The notes under the pieces are model-generated. The model searched no databases, had not been told where the DNA came from, and worked only from the letters and a program-made list of their open reading frames with translations. A program made the translations under genes and the position numbers. From contig JAMYHL010000068.1 of assembly GCA_025531455.1 (NCBI GenBank), positions 159,550 to 223,549 on the forward strand: a stretch of DNA of 64,000 bases. Direction: 5' to 3'. This DNA is from Apiotrichum sp. Y4204. Lineage: Eukaryota; Basidiomycota; Tremellomycetes; Trichosporonales; Trichosporonaceae. Positions 10,791 to 23,810 of the stretch are shown here, piece by piece. Within the stretch, counting starts at the first letter, position 1; each line of letters begins with the position of its first letter.

Positions 10791-12867
10791 TATTCCATCT
10801 GCCGCGGGTGGTGGGTCGGCGGAGGGGTGGTGGTGGTGGAGAGCGAGGGGATCGAGCGGAGTGCAGTGGAGAGTGAAGTGTGGTGATGATATGAAGAGTA
10901 AGAGTGCGGGTAATGTCGGCGAGTCGGTGAGATGGAGCGAGTCGAGTGGCCAGAGACTGGGACAAAGAGACAATAGACCGAGAGAGGGATGCGATGGACA
11001 AGAAGAACAAGGACAAGGACAAGGGAGATGTGCGGCAAATGCAAATGCGGGGCTGCTCTACACTGTACACTGTAGCTGTAGTAGGTAGTGCTCATTGGCT
11101 TTGCCCCGGGGAGAATGCTTTATTTGCTTGGCGCTTTCAGTCTGGGTTTTGCAGTGTCTTTTTGCCCGGGTATATGCCTCGGCGGCTGGGCCGTAAGCCG
11201 TAAGCCGTACAGTACGCCGTCGTCGCCCTGCATGCAACTACTACTGCCGTACACAACCGCCGCTGTACGTCACCTTTTTTGCACTCGATACAATCTCCCT
11301 CCTCTCGACTCGCTCCGCAGGCAGGCGCTAAGCGACATTCCACTGGCCACTGGCCGCTGACCGCTGGCCGCTCGCAACCGCGCGATAAGGCGTGGGCTGC
11401 GCAGCATTTCATAGCCGCAGCGACAGCGATAACGGATGATAAAGCTGCGATATGCACGGCAGCGAGCCGTCCACAGTGTCGGCCATCCATTCAACGCATG
11501 CATATCCATCCACTCTGTCCACATTGCAAAACCTGTTGTTGCGTTGCATGAAAATTTCTGCACCTGCGGCCTACACTTTTACTCGTAGTCACCGCATTGA
11601 TAGCCCGTGCGCCGTGTTCCCACGCCCCACGCCCCATCCTATGTATGCTATGCATTGCGCCAAGAAAGAATACGAGCAAGAAAAATTAAGAGCCGGCCCC
11701 AGCTTCACCTCCGTGTGCTCGTGCTCGCGTGCCCGTGTGCCGATGCTGACGGCGGCAACCGTTATCACTCTCACATGCTCCCATGTTCCGCCGTGAAGCC
11801 ATGTTCCGACACCGTGGGTGCCTAACGTCCCCTAGGCTTCTGGTCCTAGTCGCGGCCTCAGCTTGCCGGCTTTGGGCCCCGTGTTCCATCTCCACATGGC
11901 TCGTGTGTCGAGGTTTCGAAACTCTCGGCTTTCTGGAAATTCTGCAGTGCCGCTGGCGAGGCTGGCGACGGGAAGAGCAAGGAGCGGGGTATCGGTATCG
12001 GTATCGGTATCGGCATCTCTCGGTTATGCCGTCACGCCCTGTAGCCACGCCGTTGATCACGGTTTGTCCAGCTGAACTTTGCTGGAGGGGGTCCATCTTC
12101 TGATCCTCTGATCCTCTGATCCTCTGATCATTTGCGTGATGCTTCCTTCCCCTTCCCCCACACCTCCAAAGTAGTCCGCGCGCGTCCGCATTCCGCCGTG
12201 CCTCTGTACCTGCCCCAGGTCAGAATCAGCGGCTAGAAGCATTGTCATAAACGTAGAGAATGTTTGCGACGATGATCCGCCATGGTCAGCGGTTCAAGTG
12301 ATCAAGGTGCGGATTCACCCGGTCTATCGCTCCACATCTAGCATATATTTAGCATATAGAATAGCTCCATCTCCTCAGACCACTGATTCTTGATCCTTTT
12401 CTTGATGCTCGGTTCCGGATCCCCCGTGGATCAGGCACTGTGGCGCACTGGGGTCGCGTGCGCGCGCACTATCGCGATCTGCAGATCTGCGTGATCTACA
12501 TGACCTGCGTGATCTGCAGGAGGTGGAGTCCGAGTGGCTTTATTCAGAATTATATTTCAGAATTATTAGGCTGTTATTCCGCGGACACGAACGGGAACTG
12601 AAGAGAAATGGGGGTGAGGGGGGCTTATCGCCGGCGCTTAGCTTAAATTGTTCACATATAAACTCCAATCACCACTCCCCATGCATCTCCACCCGCTTAT
12701 ATACTTCTTGCATAATGCGCTCGCACAATCTAGTCTACGATGGGCCATGATTCTGATACCTGATACAGCGATACTGATGAAACGAAAAAGAGAGCAAAAA
12801 TGAATGGAAATGAATGGAATGAATGGAAATATAGAGTCAACAGTCGCGAGCAATTCTAGATCCACCT
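10791..12867. other. Intergenic region upstream of the orphan kinase
   Basis: No gene is supported in these 2.1 kb. It has CCACCACC-type leader sequence next to the kinase start, a CCACTGGCC-rich motif at 11341-11375, (GGTATC)n near 11989-12014, four TCTGATCC units near 12100-12130, and a GATCTGCAGATC palindrome near 12475-12490. The right end is the 3' flank of the PAS-kinase-like gene. Confidence 0.55.
11988..12014 (+). repeat. (GGTATC)n microsatellite
   Basis: About four perfect GGTATC hexamers in tandem, in intergenic DNA. Confidence 0.85.
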
Positions 12868-15800
12868 CTACTTGTCCTTTATCCATCCGCGGTGCCCGAC
12901 CCACCCGCCCTCGCCTACGAGGAAGCGGTGCTGGAGGAGCTGTTCGGCCGTCGGGCGGTCCCGGACGTCCTGCTCAAGACAGCAGCGCACAAAGTCGGCC
13001 GCGTCGCCGAGCGCGCCCCCGCCATCCGCCTCGCGCCCCTCGTCCGCATACTCGCCCCCGCAGCGGTGGTCCAGCGCCTCCATCGCACGGCTGTCCGGTA
13101 CCAGGCCCTCGAGCACCTCGTCCGGCAGCTCGCCAAACGGCGTTTCGCCCACGAGCAGCACGTACGCCACAGTGCCGAGCGCCCAGATGTCCTGCTCCTT
13201 GCCGCCGTACATCTCGCCGCGCATAATCTCCGGAGACGCATAGTGCAGCGTTCCCGAAAATGTGTCCCACTTCTTCCCCGGGCGCCAGTGCGCCGCGGAT
13301 CCAAAGTCGATCAGCTGGCAGCGCCCCTCGCCGTCCAGGATCACATTCTCGTCCTTGACGTCGCGGTGCACAATGCCGTTCGCGTGAAGGAACCGCAGCG
13401 CGTCAGTCAGCTGGCCGACGAGCGAGCGGACCTCAAACGCCGGTAGGCCTGCCGGTTCAGACTCGACGCGATCGAACAGGTCCACACCAGTGCCGTATCG
13501 CGGCATAACGAGGTAGTAGAACTCGCGGTCCTCGAAAAAGTCGAGCAGCTTGCAAATGTTCGGGTGGCCGCGCTCGGGAAGATGCTTAATCTCCACCTCG
13601 AGGAAGCGCTGCGCCGGTGACGCAGGGGTGTCGGGAGAGACCGGGGTGTCTGCTCGAGACCGGTCTCCCGAAGGCGGCGCGGAACCGGCCGGCGACGCAG
13701 AGCTGTTTGCGCTCTTGCCGTTTCCGGCATGCGGACGAAACGGGTCCCATGGGTGCGACTTTGCTGGCGGGTGGTAGATGAGATGGCGCAGCTGATCCAT
13801 GACGTGGACTGCTGTCAGACACTGCAACCACTTGTCCCCTGTACTCACTCTCAACAGGTATCGGGCCGAGCGCCTTGTGCTTCTTCCAGCAGTCCGCAAG
13901 GATACGCGACTTGATGACATACTTGATAATCACCTCGTCCTGAGGGTTAGCACCATGCAATCATACCTGCCACTCTACTCACGCCAACGGGCTCGCCATT
14001 CGCCCCCTTGACCTTGGCCCGCATGACGAGACCGTACGCGCCCTTGCCCGCCTCCTTGAGAATCACATAGTCGTCTATGCCGTGTCCGCCGACCCCGCCA
14101 GTCTTCTTCCCTGGCGGGGTACTAGACGGCGTGGGCGCGCCGGTGCTCGGCGCATGGCTGACATTGCCCTTTAGGCCGTCTATCACGGGCAGAGTCGGCA
14201 GGGCGAGGGTGTTGGCTTTGGGGGCGGGCGAGGAGCGGAACGGGGAGAAGCTGTTGAGCGACGAGATCTTCGAGTCTTTGGCGTCCTTGTTGAGCGAGGT
14301 CAGTGGTGATAAACCAGGGAAGGTGAAGGGCTGCACGACGCGGCCGGCGACGAGCGAGACGCGGTTGGTATCGCGCCGCCGCGGGGAGCGCGGCGGAGAC
14401 GAGTTGCCGTCCTCATACGACCCCCGGCGAGACGGAGCACGCGAATTGGCGCGGGAACCAAGACTCCGCCGTGAGGAAACGGAACGCGAGTAATTGCGGA
14501 TAGCCTCGAATCGCTCCGACTGGGTCTCTGGGAGGGCATCGTGCGGCGGCGACGAGCGTCCGACCGGGGGCGGGGACGCCTCGTCGCTCTCGGTGCTGCC
14601 AACGCTATCCAACCTCCCCGCGAGGCCGAGGCCTGGAAAACCAGTCGCCGATGACCCCTGCGGTACTAACGGCTCGATCTGTAATGGCGATGGTCGTGCC
14701 GGGTGGAAAAACGGTTGAGACTTCTTCTCGGTAAGATCCACCTCTGCAGGAACGTCGAGCTTCGGCGACGTCGGCGAGTTGGATCCAGGAATCTCGGCTT
14801 TCGGGGTGGACGCCGAGAACTCATTCTGCCCGATGGGAGGCGTGGAAAGACCACTCCCAATCTCCTGTACGCTCCAGGAAGAGTTGCGCTCCAGCACCCC
14901 AGGACCATCTTCTGCAATCTCCTGGTCCACCATCCTGAACAGACGCTCGCGCTCGAGCTCCCTCTTCGTCTTGGTTCGCGGCAGTGACGGTCGGTCGGGA
15001 ACCCTGAGCGAGTCGCGTCGGCCAATGCTGTTGAAGCGCACAGGCCGCGCTGGGCGGTCGTCAAAGCCCAGCCCTCCGATGGGCTGATCCAAGTCCACGA
15101 CCGCCTCCACGACTGGTTCGCCGCCGGGTCCAATGTCGTCTTGGCGCCATCCGGCTGGGGACGGGCCAACAATCACCGGCTCGAACCCGGGGACTACGGG
15201 TGTGCTGGGATCGCTGAGCGATCCTGCTTCTGTGCCCTGGGGAAACTCCTTCTTCGGCTCTCTCGAGGCACTGTCCTGAACAACAATGGAAGCAGGTGGT
15301 TGTGGTGGCGATGGTGACCGTGAACTTGACGACCCGCTGTCGCTATCGTCGCTAGGCACCTCGCCCTCGAGTCCACCAAGCTGCTTGAGTTCATGCCAGT
15401 CTTGTGTTGTCGGTGTGAGAATGACCATCGGGTGATGGAGGTTTTCCCACTCCGATTCGGGGCTGGACAGTGGGAACAACGGGGGCAGATGCTGCTGTAG
15501 GAAGCGCGAGTTTGGGGATAGTGTTGCCGACAGAGTCGCACCGGGCATGCTGTTCCCTGCTGGCAATGTGAGGTTGCGGCGTGCAAAGATGGGAGACGAG
15601 CCTCGGTTGTCGCCAGAGGACGAATGATGGCTGGGGGAGAGGCTCGCGTTCGATCGTGTCGGCGAGGCCGTCCGCGACGTTGCATGTAGTCGGTGGTAAA
15701 AGCGCGCGCTTCGAGACGTCAGTGGCGGGTCAGGCGAAGCAGGGCGGCGCGCCCTTCCTAGCCGATAGGAAGCAAGCAGACCGGACCGGAAAAAAGAAAA

Positions 15801-16495
15801 AAAAGTTTTACTCACCTGTTATCCATAGAAGCGGTATTGGCCTCCCGAAGATCCTCCATTGGTTCTCCTGACTGATGTGCGGGAGACAACAACATTGAAC
15901 CGGTGGGAGTCGAATCGGCGGGCTGGACTGCCCCGTCTGCGCCCCGCAATCGGTCAAGTTTCGACGCGCTCAAAGGAGACGAGGACGCAGTCATGGACAA
16001 GCCCATGGCGTGCAAGTCACCCACGCTCTTGCTGGCTCCGAAACCCGATGCGCGTCCACCCGAGCTTCCTCGCACCCGTGCCATGATGACGCCCGATCTG
16101 TGCCGGCGTGGGCTTGATGGTGGTGGGATCGAGCGGTGTGGCGAAGTGGAAAGAGACTGCGACCCGCGTTCTGATGAGTTTTCTAGCCCAGAGCCAGCGC
16201 CACCTCGTCGGCCCTGGAGCCCGTCCTCTGTGATGATGGGTGGAGGGAGGGGGGCGGACGAACGTCGCCTCTGACGCAGCGACTGTTTCTCATCATCTCG
16301 CCCAGAGCCCCCGGCGAGCCCGCTCGCTGATGCGCCGTGGCCTAGGTCGCCTGGAAGGAAGGGGACACCTGCACGTTTGTGGTGAGCAGCAGCGGCAGCT
16401 GCGGGTGCAGGCTGGCCGGCCGGGAGGACCGGCAGCGTCCGCCCCGAGTCACAGGCGAGGCCCGGCGAGGCCCCGTCGCTGTTTATCGCTGCCAT
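12868..16495 (-). CDS. PAS-kinase-like Ser/Thr kinase (1146 aa, four exons)
   Basis: Minus-strand exons are 16495-15816, 15708-13983, 13939-13849 and 13811-12868. The C-terminal kinase domain (about residues 775-1140) has GKGAYGLV, HPNICKLLDFFED, the catalytic loop HRDVKDENVILD (about 981), IDFGSA (about 1001), KWDTFSGTLHYASPE and LLVGETPFGELP. This combination is characteristic of the PASK family (yeast Psk1/Psk2), which couples nutrient state to glycogen synthesis and translation. The 770-residue N-terminal part is Ser/Pro/Arg-rich with many SPxR-like sites, and I see no PAS domain in it. A 30-residue Ser/Pro insertion separates the ATP-site lobe from the conserved FLEVEIKHLPERGHP segment. 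The DFG and HRD residues are intact, so activity is expected. The start is the first ATG of an open frame preceded by a pyrimidine-rich leader. Confidence 0.88.
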
Positions 16496-18860
16496 CTAGG
16501 CGGCAGCGGTGCAGCGAGGACGAGCGGGCGGGGAGGGCGAGGGTGGGCGTGAGGGTGCGGGCGGGCGGTGGGAGGTAGATGGCGGTGGGAGGTCGGCGGT
16601 AGGCGGTAGATGGCGGGGCGGCAGCGAGTGGCGAGGGGCGAGGGGCAAGTGGCGATGGGGCGGCGTGAGATGGTGTGCGAGGGGGCGAGTGTGAGTGTTG
16701 AGTGCAAGCAATCGCAACGAGTAAGATGGGCAACAAGGAGGTGTTGGAGAGAGAGGTGGGGCTACAGGGAAACGCGGGGTGGGGCAACAGATGATTTTTG
16801 GGACAACGGATGGACCAAAGTGCCGGAACGTGCGTCGCGCCGGGCAGCGGAATTTGGAGGTTGTGGTGGACTACAAAAAAAGAAAAAGAGGAGAAACACA
16901 CAAAAGCGAGACGCGAGGCGTTCGTTGTGTGTGTATGTTTAAGAACGGAGATGGAGAAGAGGATAGAGATGCATGTGCATGTTGTCTCTAGATTGGTCAC
17001 TCGTTACATACATAGTGCGCTACAACTCTGCATTAAGCTTGGCCCGACTCGCGACTGGCCCGCAAACAGCACTGTATCGTATACGCTAGTTGATTGCACT
17101 CTTGCCGACAGGAGCAGTGGCCGGGAGCGGCGTGCGCTCGCACTGCGCGGGGCCGAAAAAAAAAAAACCTGACCCTTTGCCTGCGAGATCCCTGCAATCC
17201 TGCTATATGGGGCCATAAAAGGTGACTCCGACTCGGGGAACATTGGGACACAAGGACAAGAGAGATGCAATGCATACATGCACATGCACACCAGCGTATC
17301 CCCCTGCTGCGGCATGGTGGCGATTGGGGTCTCTGCAGCAGATATCTGGTGGATGTGGATGTGGGGAGCCTGCGTGTGCCAAGGGTAGGGTACTGACAGA
17401 ACAGCCCCAGCAGAGAGCACATATGTACGTGATATACCGTGACAGCGACGACGGCAGCGACAGTAACGGCGGTGGCGAACAACACATGGCAAAGCTCAAA
17501 GGCTCGACACGAGTCGATTTAATAAAACGAAACAATGAATAGTGTGGACGGTGTGAGACAAACACGCGCCTGGACCTGCGGCTGCTCCTGGCGTTTGTCC
17601 GGCATATCCTCGATTTGTGCTCAACTCTCGATCAAGATAAACCAGGGTCTGCACGTTAGAATCCACATGGAACAGGTCGCAAGGCCGCAAGGCGCAAGGC
17701 GTCCACGATTGCATGAGAGCGTGCAGCGCGCAGCCTGCACCGAGTCTGCCCAGGTCGGGCGCGGTCGCCCTGCAGTGGCCGTGGTGGAGCCCTCGCGCCT
17801 ACACTTGCTCTGTGCCTTGTTCGTCTCCTTCTTGCTTCCCCTCTTGTCCATGCATCCTGCCACAATGCAGTTTGGAGCGGCCCGTCGTCGGTGGAGCGTC
17901 GTCGAGTGTAGCCGTGGCCACAGCACATCTTCTGATATCCCAAGCTTCATGCCTGTGTGCGTGCATTCGGTCAAGCTGGTCAAGGATCAAAGAGCGGCAA
18001 GCGGCGGGCATCCACGACGTGCGCCTCGGTGCCACCGCCACCGGGTCACGAGCCAGCGCGTTCCTGTATTACTGTATTACTGTATGCCGTCGGATTGGCA
18101 CAGCGCACAGCGCACAGCAGTGCCGACGGGCAATACCGTCTCGGGGCGTTCAGATCGCCAAGACTCCGATGACGAACAAACGGCGGGGAAGATTTGGATT
18201 TCTTGGAACTGTGGAACTGTGGAATATCGTGCAGCGCGGACTGTCTGAGATCTGAGACATTGAGGGCGGCGCTACATTCACCACCGGGACCGGTACCAGG
18301 GAACGCGGCGGGAATGATACAGTAGTACCTGCCAAGGGTCGCATACCTGACCGAGCTGTGCATGTGGTATACCTGCGCCCACTACAGTACAAGCTCCGGG
18401 AGCTTGCAGAGTGCTCGGTGCTCGTCCAGCCACACTGACTTGACGAGATGGATGGCCAGCAGAACATGAGCACAAATGTGAATGCACATGAGAGACTGAG
18501 ACTGAGACTGCGTCTACAAACAAGCTTTCCGCATCTCCTCGATCTCCTCTCTGTTGATCTGTTGATCTGTTTTGTATGCGGGGGAAATGATCGGCAGATC
18601 TGCAGAATGTGGAGAACAAGAAACCTGAGCCAGGGATACCAAAATTCAGTCACGTGATCAAAAGAAATAAACACGTGTACCGCGTGAGATACCCGTGGCG
18701 TTCACGCGCGGTAATGACGAAACTGAAACTGCACCCAAATGTCACCAGCAACCTCAAAGTCATCAATCTCGTTCTTGATCAAAAGCTCTTGACACTCTAC
18801 CTATACACCCAATCACCCAGCGGAATCCCACACCCTCAACTGCCAGCGGCAGACACCACA
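16496..18860. other. Divergent intergenic region between the PAS-kinase-like gene and SKI3
   Basis: There is no supported gene. The left part is GC-rich and, read on the minus strand, pyrimidine-rich, as expected for the kinase leader. A GATCGGCAGATCTGCAG word lies at 18589-18605 and two CACGTG boxes lie at 18651 and 18672. A CCAAT pentamer sits about 50 nt upstream of the SKI3 start. Confidence 0.55.
18651..18677 (+). promoter_or_regulatory. Paired CACGTG E-boxes upstream of SKI3
   Basis: CACGTG occurs at 18651-18656 and 18672-18677, about 190-210 nt upstream of the SKI3 start. bHLH factors such as Cbf1 recognise this hexamer in fungi; binding here is inferred only from sequence. Confidence 0.4.
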
Positions 18861-21800
18861 ATGAGCACCAAGAAGGCGCTCAAGGAGATCCGCAACAAGC
18901 TCGCGGCCAACGAGCCCGAGGGCGCGCTCTACGAGGCGACCAACCTCCTCAAGTCCATTGGCGACCGGGACGCCGAGGCGCCGAATGTGTGAGTTGAAAT
19001 AGCTTTTAGAGTAGCTGACAGCCAGGCTCGCGTACCGCGCTTTGGCACTTACGCATCTCGAGCGGCACGAGGAGGCGGAGAAGGTGGGTCAATGAGAGAC
19101 TTGAGAGTATTCTGACATTAGTCGTACCTCCACGCGCTCACGCTCTCGCCGGGACACCACCTCGCGCGCCCGGGACTGAAGAAGCTGTATCGCGAGCAGC
19201 AGCAGTGGGAAAAGCTTGCGCGCCTGGTGGAGCATGCCGTGCAGTCGGCGTATGATGAGTGAGCGTACATGTGAAGATGTGAGCTGACGGCAGACGTGAT
19301 GCCGAAAAGCTCCTCGAGGCCATGCAAGAGCTGGTCGAGTTGCGGCAGAAGCACGGCCCAGAGGAGAAGGTGGGTTGTTATTCTTTTTGCCGCGCTGACA
19401 CTCAGCTCTACGACGCGCTTAGCCTCCTCGTCCCCTCGTCTCCGCTCGTACCGCTGCTGCAGACAACTGCCGTCCCGCAGGGCTCCTACATCCCCCTCGC
19501 GATGCCCATCTATCCGGTCCCATCAGGCCAGAAGGGCCAGGCTCTCCCGAAGAAGCTCCCGCATGTGTATCATCTTGCTGGGTCTCTCGCACTCGTCCTT
19601 TATATCCTGATTCACGTCCAGACCCAGATCCACAGCATGACAGAGTCAAAGGTCAAGGCCGGCCGCATGCGAATCGGTGCCAAGTCCGAGACACATGTTC
19701 GCCGCCAGGTCGACGCCGAGGTCCTCGCCGGCCCGCTCGGAGCCTCGATGATTGACCTCCTCCGCGACGTCTCATCCCACCCCTCCGTCGACGAGGCGGT
19801 CCGCCGCGACGTCGAGGTCCAGGAGTTCCAGTATTGGCGCAAACTGGTTGTCGTCCTCCCGTGAGTTGATACCATTGCTTCGAACTCACATTCAGTGGAG
19901 CCAAGGACAAGGCGGGATCCAAGGCGTCCAAGACGGTCGTGTCGGCCGCCGCCAAGCTCCCCTCCAAGCCGACCGCGTCGTCCGTTGACATGGATGTGCC
20001 GGCCCTCTTCCGCACCCCCGAGGCACCGCAGCTCACCAAGGCCGACGCGCTCTCGCGCGCTAACGGCCTCGCGGACGGATTTGTGCTCATCGGAGTTGGC
20101 GGATCAGCCAAGGAGGCGTGGTCCTGGGTCCTGGACGGCCGCGACGAGCCTACAATCAGTGAGTGGTGGTTTGACCCGGGGTGAGGCGTAGAATCTAACT
20201 CCAGATTACGATCTCGACTTTCTCCACAAGTTTGCGCACACCTTCCCCGATTCGACGCTCACCGACTTTATTGACGACTACTGCCGCTTCTTCAAGCTGC
20301 CCCTGCCGGACCCGGAGGAGGAGGACACCCCTCCCGAGTCGCCCACCAAGGAGAGCCCCGAGGAGAAGGAGAAGGTCAAATACCGCAAGCCCAGGAGGGG
20401 GAAGGACAAGGGGAAGAACGCACGTGAGCGGCGCAAGGCCCGCCGCCTTGCGAAGCGCGATGGTGCCCTTCCCGAGGAGGTAGATGAAGAGGAGCGCGAG
20501 GAACTCATTGCTTCCATGACGGTGAGCTTTGTCCCTCAGTTCCTGAGCTCACAACAGAAACTCCTCGAGAGCCTCCGAAAGAGTGTCTTTGCGCTCCGCG
20601 TCATGGCCCGCATTGCGATCCAGGAGGAGGACTGGGTCAACGCCATAGCGTACGCGGAGAAGGCGCGCAAGCTCGTCCGCGAAATTGAAACTGAGCGTGG
20701 CATCAAGCTCCCCAAGGTCCAGACGTCTCTTGATCAGGCGCTGGGTGTCGCCCTTGTGCCATACTACCCCCCGAAGCACCACGAGCGCGCGGCGCGGCTC
20801 CTCAAGGGCGTTCTGGAGGCCGAGCCGACAGACTATGAGGCGCGCTTCGCAGTTGGCCAGATAGCCGAGTACGCCCATGATTGGGAGACTGCCCGCGGCG
20901 ACTTCCAGACCCTGCTCGACCAGGGCGGCTCTGAGCGTGAGATGGTCGCGGCGCGCGAGGAGCTCGGCTGGTGTCTCGTCAACGAGGGAAAACTCGAAGA
21001 GGGCCGCGAGGTGCTGGAAGCGGTTGTGGAGATCCGCGACTCGCGCAAGGAGCAGGAGGGCAAGGACGACGAGAAGCTGCCGCGCGCCCGCGCGTGGTGG
21101 CGCCTCGGCCGAACAGAGTGGATGATCGGTGATGCGGAGAGCAAGGAACACGCGCAGGAGTGGTTCATGGCCGCACTCCGCGCCGACGATTCGTTTGCGC
21201 CAGCGTACACCGCCCTCGGCATCTGCTATGCCGAGGCCACACCGCCCGACACGGAACGTTCGCTCAAGTGCTTCCAGAAGGCGTTTGAGCTCGACGCGAC
21301 CGAGGCCGAGGCTGCCCGCCGCCTCGCGTACGGATACGCGGACAACGACGAGTGGGCCCAGGTCCGCGCCATCGCCACCCGTGTGATGGAGGGCGAGGGC
21401 GGCGTCGAGGGCGTCGCTGGCGGCGAGGTCATGAATGCCGCCGGACGCTATGCGCCAAAGAACGTCTGGGCGTGGAAGGCGCTCGGATCAACCGAGATGG
21501 TGGGTGAAGTAAAAGACCTATACTAATTGCAGCACTACAAAAACTACGCCAAGGCAATCACGTCGTACCAGATTGCGCTGCGAGCGGCGCCCGAGGACGC
21601 GGGCATGTGGCGCATGCTCGGCGACGCGTACGTCAAGAGCGGGCGGCACATGGCGGGCCTCAAGGCGCTCGAGCACGCGCTCGAGCTGGAGCCGGACATG
21701 TGGATGGCGCGCTACCATGTTGGCGAGGTGTACGCGCAGCTCGGCGCGTACGAGAACGCCATCAAGGCGTTCCGGGCCATCGAGGACGTCAAGGAGGGCG

Positions 21801-23810
21801 AGGTCGGCGTGACGGCTGCGCTTGCCGAGTCGACGTTTGCGCTCGGTCGGCAGGCGGCGGCGGGCGGCTTTCACGGGCGGTCGCGGCAAGCCTTCCATGA
21901 GGCGATCGGGTACGCCGCCAAGGTCCTCGGCGCCGGCCGCTCGCACCGCGCCTGGGTGTGGAAGCTCATTGGCGACGCAGCCCTCCTCCTGGCTGAACAT
22001 GAGGCGACGGCCGAGGACACGGCGGGCACGGCTGCGGTGCTCCACCCTGTTCTCGAGCTGCTTGTCGCGGACGACGACGACCGCCGCTCGGCCGTCGCCG
22101 GCCTCGGCCACGCGTCCAACCTCCTGCAGGCCGCGCCTGCCGCGCAATATACCCTCAAAGCGGCGGTATTCGCCTTTGCGTACCGCGCCCACCTGCTCAA
22201 GAATGAGACTCGCGTCGCCGATCCCGCGCTGTACGACCTCGGCTGTGCGCTGCATACCCTCATGGTCCGCACTTCCGACGAGGGCGAGAGGGCTGCGGCG
22301 ACCAAGGCGGCTGTAGCGGCCATTCGCCTCGCACTCGAACGCGAGCCAGGCGACGAGCGTCTGTGGAATGCCCTCGGTGTCATTGCCTCCGCTGCCGGCG
22401 TCCAGCTCGCCCAGCACGCGTTTGTCGTCTCGCTCGAGTGCTATGCCAAGGACCCCGTCGTGTGGACCAACCTCGGATACCTGTATCTCCGACTGGACGA
22501 CCTCGAGCTCGCAAACGAGTGCTTTCTCAAGTCGCAGATCATCGACCCGGACTACTCGCGCGCGTGGTTCGGGCAGGGCATCCTCGCCCAGCGCGACGGC
22601 AGCATGGAGCAGGCGGCGAATCTCTTCGCGCACGCAGTCACCCTCTCGACTGGCTCGCTCCTCGAGGCAGACCTTGCGCTCGCAGTCCAGGCCTTTGCGC
22701 CGTTCACCCACCCCAACCACCGCGACACGACCGCCCTCCAGGCCCCGGCCTTTGCGCTCAAGCGGTACACGCACTCGCGCCCGCGCGATGCCGCCGCGCA
22801 GCACCTCTACGCGCTGGTGTGCGAGCGCCTCAACCTCGCGGACACGGCCGTGTCCGCCCTCGAAGCGGCCGTCACGCTCTTTGAGGAGGAATTCGAGGCG
22901 ACAGAGTCCCCAGACGTCGAGGCAAGCTACATTATCGCGCTGACGAATCTCGGGCGCGTCCGCCTCGCCGCGGGACAGTACGCCGCCGCGCTGGAAGCCT
23001 ACACGAACAGCCGGGAGCTGTCTGCCGGCGCGTCCGACCCGCGCGTCGTCTCTCTCACTGTCCAAACCCACCTCGGTTCGGCGCTCGCGCACTTCTGGCT
23101 CGACGACCTCGACGCGTCCCTCGAGGCATTCCAGGCCGCCCTCGACGCAAGCAAAAACGACAACGGCACGACAGACGAGATTGTCGTCCTCCTCGCGCGC
23201 ACGCTCTGGGGCGTCGGCGGCGACGAGGCCCGCGACGCCGCAAAGACCCAGCTCATGGAATGGTGAGACCCCATAACCAATAACCCCAAACGCTAACTCC
23301 AGTCTCGAGCACCAGGACCCGAGCGTCAAGGTCATTGCTGCACTCGGCGCCGTCGGCCTCGGGAGCGGGGACGCGGACCTGCTCGACGCGGCCGTCGCCG
23401 AGCTCGAGGGCGTCTCCCCCTCGCGCAGGGTGGCGCAAGACCCGCGCGGCGCCGCCGACCTCGTCCTCTTCGCCACCGCGCTCTCAAAGGGCGACGCGGG
23501 AGGCGCGCTGGCCGCACTCGAAGTAGCCGCCGCGACGAACCTGTCCCCAGGGCCGCGCAACCGCCTGGCAGCAGCGTACGTCGCGGCCGGCAAGGCGGCC
23601 GAGGCGGCCGCTCTCCTCGAAAACTGTCCTCGGATGGGGGTCGAGCATGCCGCCGAGGCGGAGCGCGTGCGCGGCGTCGCGGCCACGCTTGAGGGGATGG
23701 ACGGACTCGAGAGCCTCCAGCGCGCGGTCATGCTCACGCCGTGGGATGACAAGGCTTGGGAGGCGCTGGCGTGGGCGCGCCGCGCGCTTGTCGAGGTTGA
23801 TGGCAATTGA
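18861..23810 (+). CDS. SKI3: SKI3/TTC37-like tetratricopeptide subunit of the Ski complex (about 1537 aa, ten exons)
   Basis: Exons are 18861-18988, 19026-19083, 19122-19258, 19294-19369, 19406-19860, 19896-20158, 20205-20521, 20558-21499, 21533-23262 and 23303-23810. The protein is an array of TPR helices from start to end. Segments such as DWVNAIAYAEKARKLV, AFAPAYTALGICYAE-type and WTNLGYLYLRLDDLELANE sit at family-typical places. Ski3 scaffolds the Ski2 helicase and Ski8 to feed mRNA 3'-5' into the cytoplasmic exosome. The N-terminal KALKEIRNKLAANEPEGAL matches the family start and the length is close to yeast Ski3. A basic Arg/Lys-rich insert lies in exon 7. A 57-nt in-frame GT...AG segment at 19565-19621 encodes a hydrophobic run that is out of place in a soluble TPR protein. 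It may be an unrecognised intron, in which case the protein is 1518 aa. Confidence 0.92.

Noticed and set aside
15178..15200. GGCTCGAACCC resembling a tRNA T arm
   Set aside because: It lies inside the PAS-kinase-like coding exon and no cloverleaf can be built around it.
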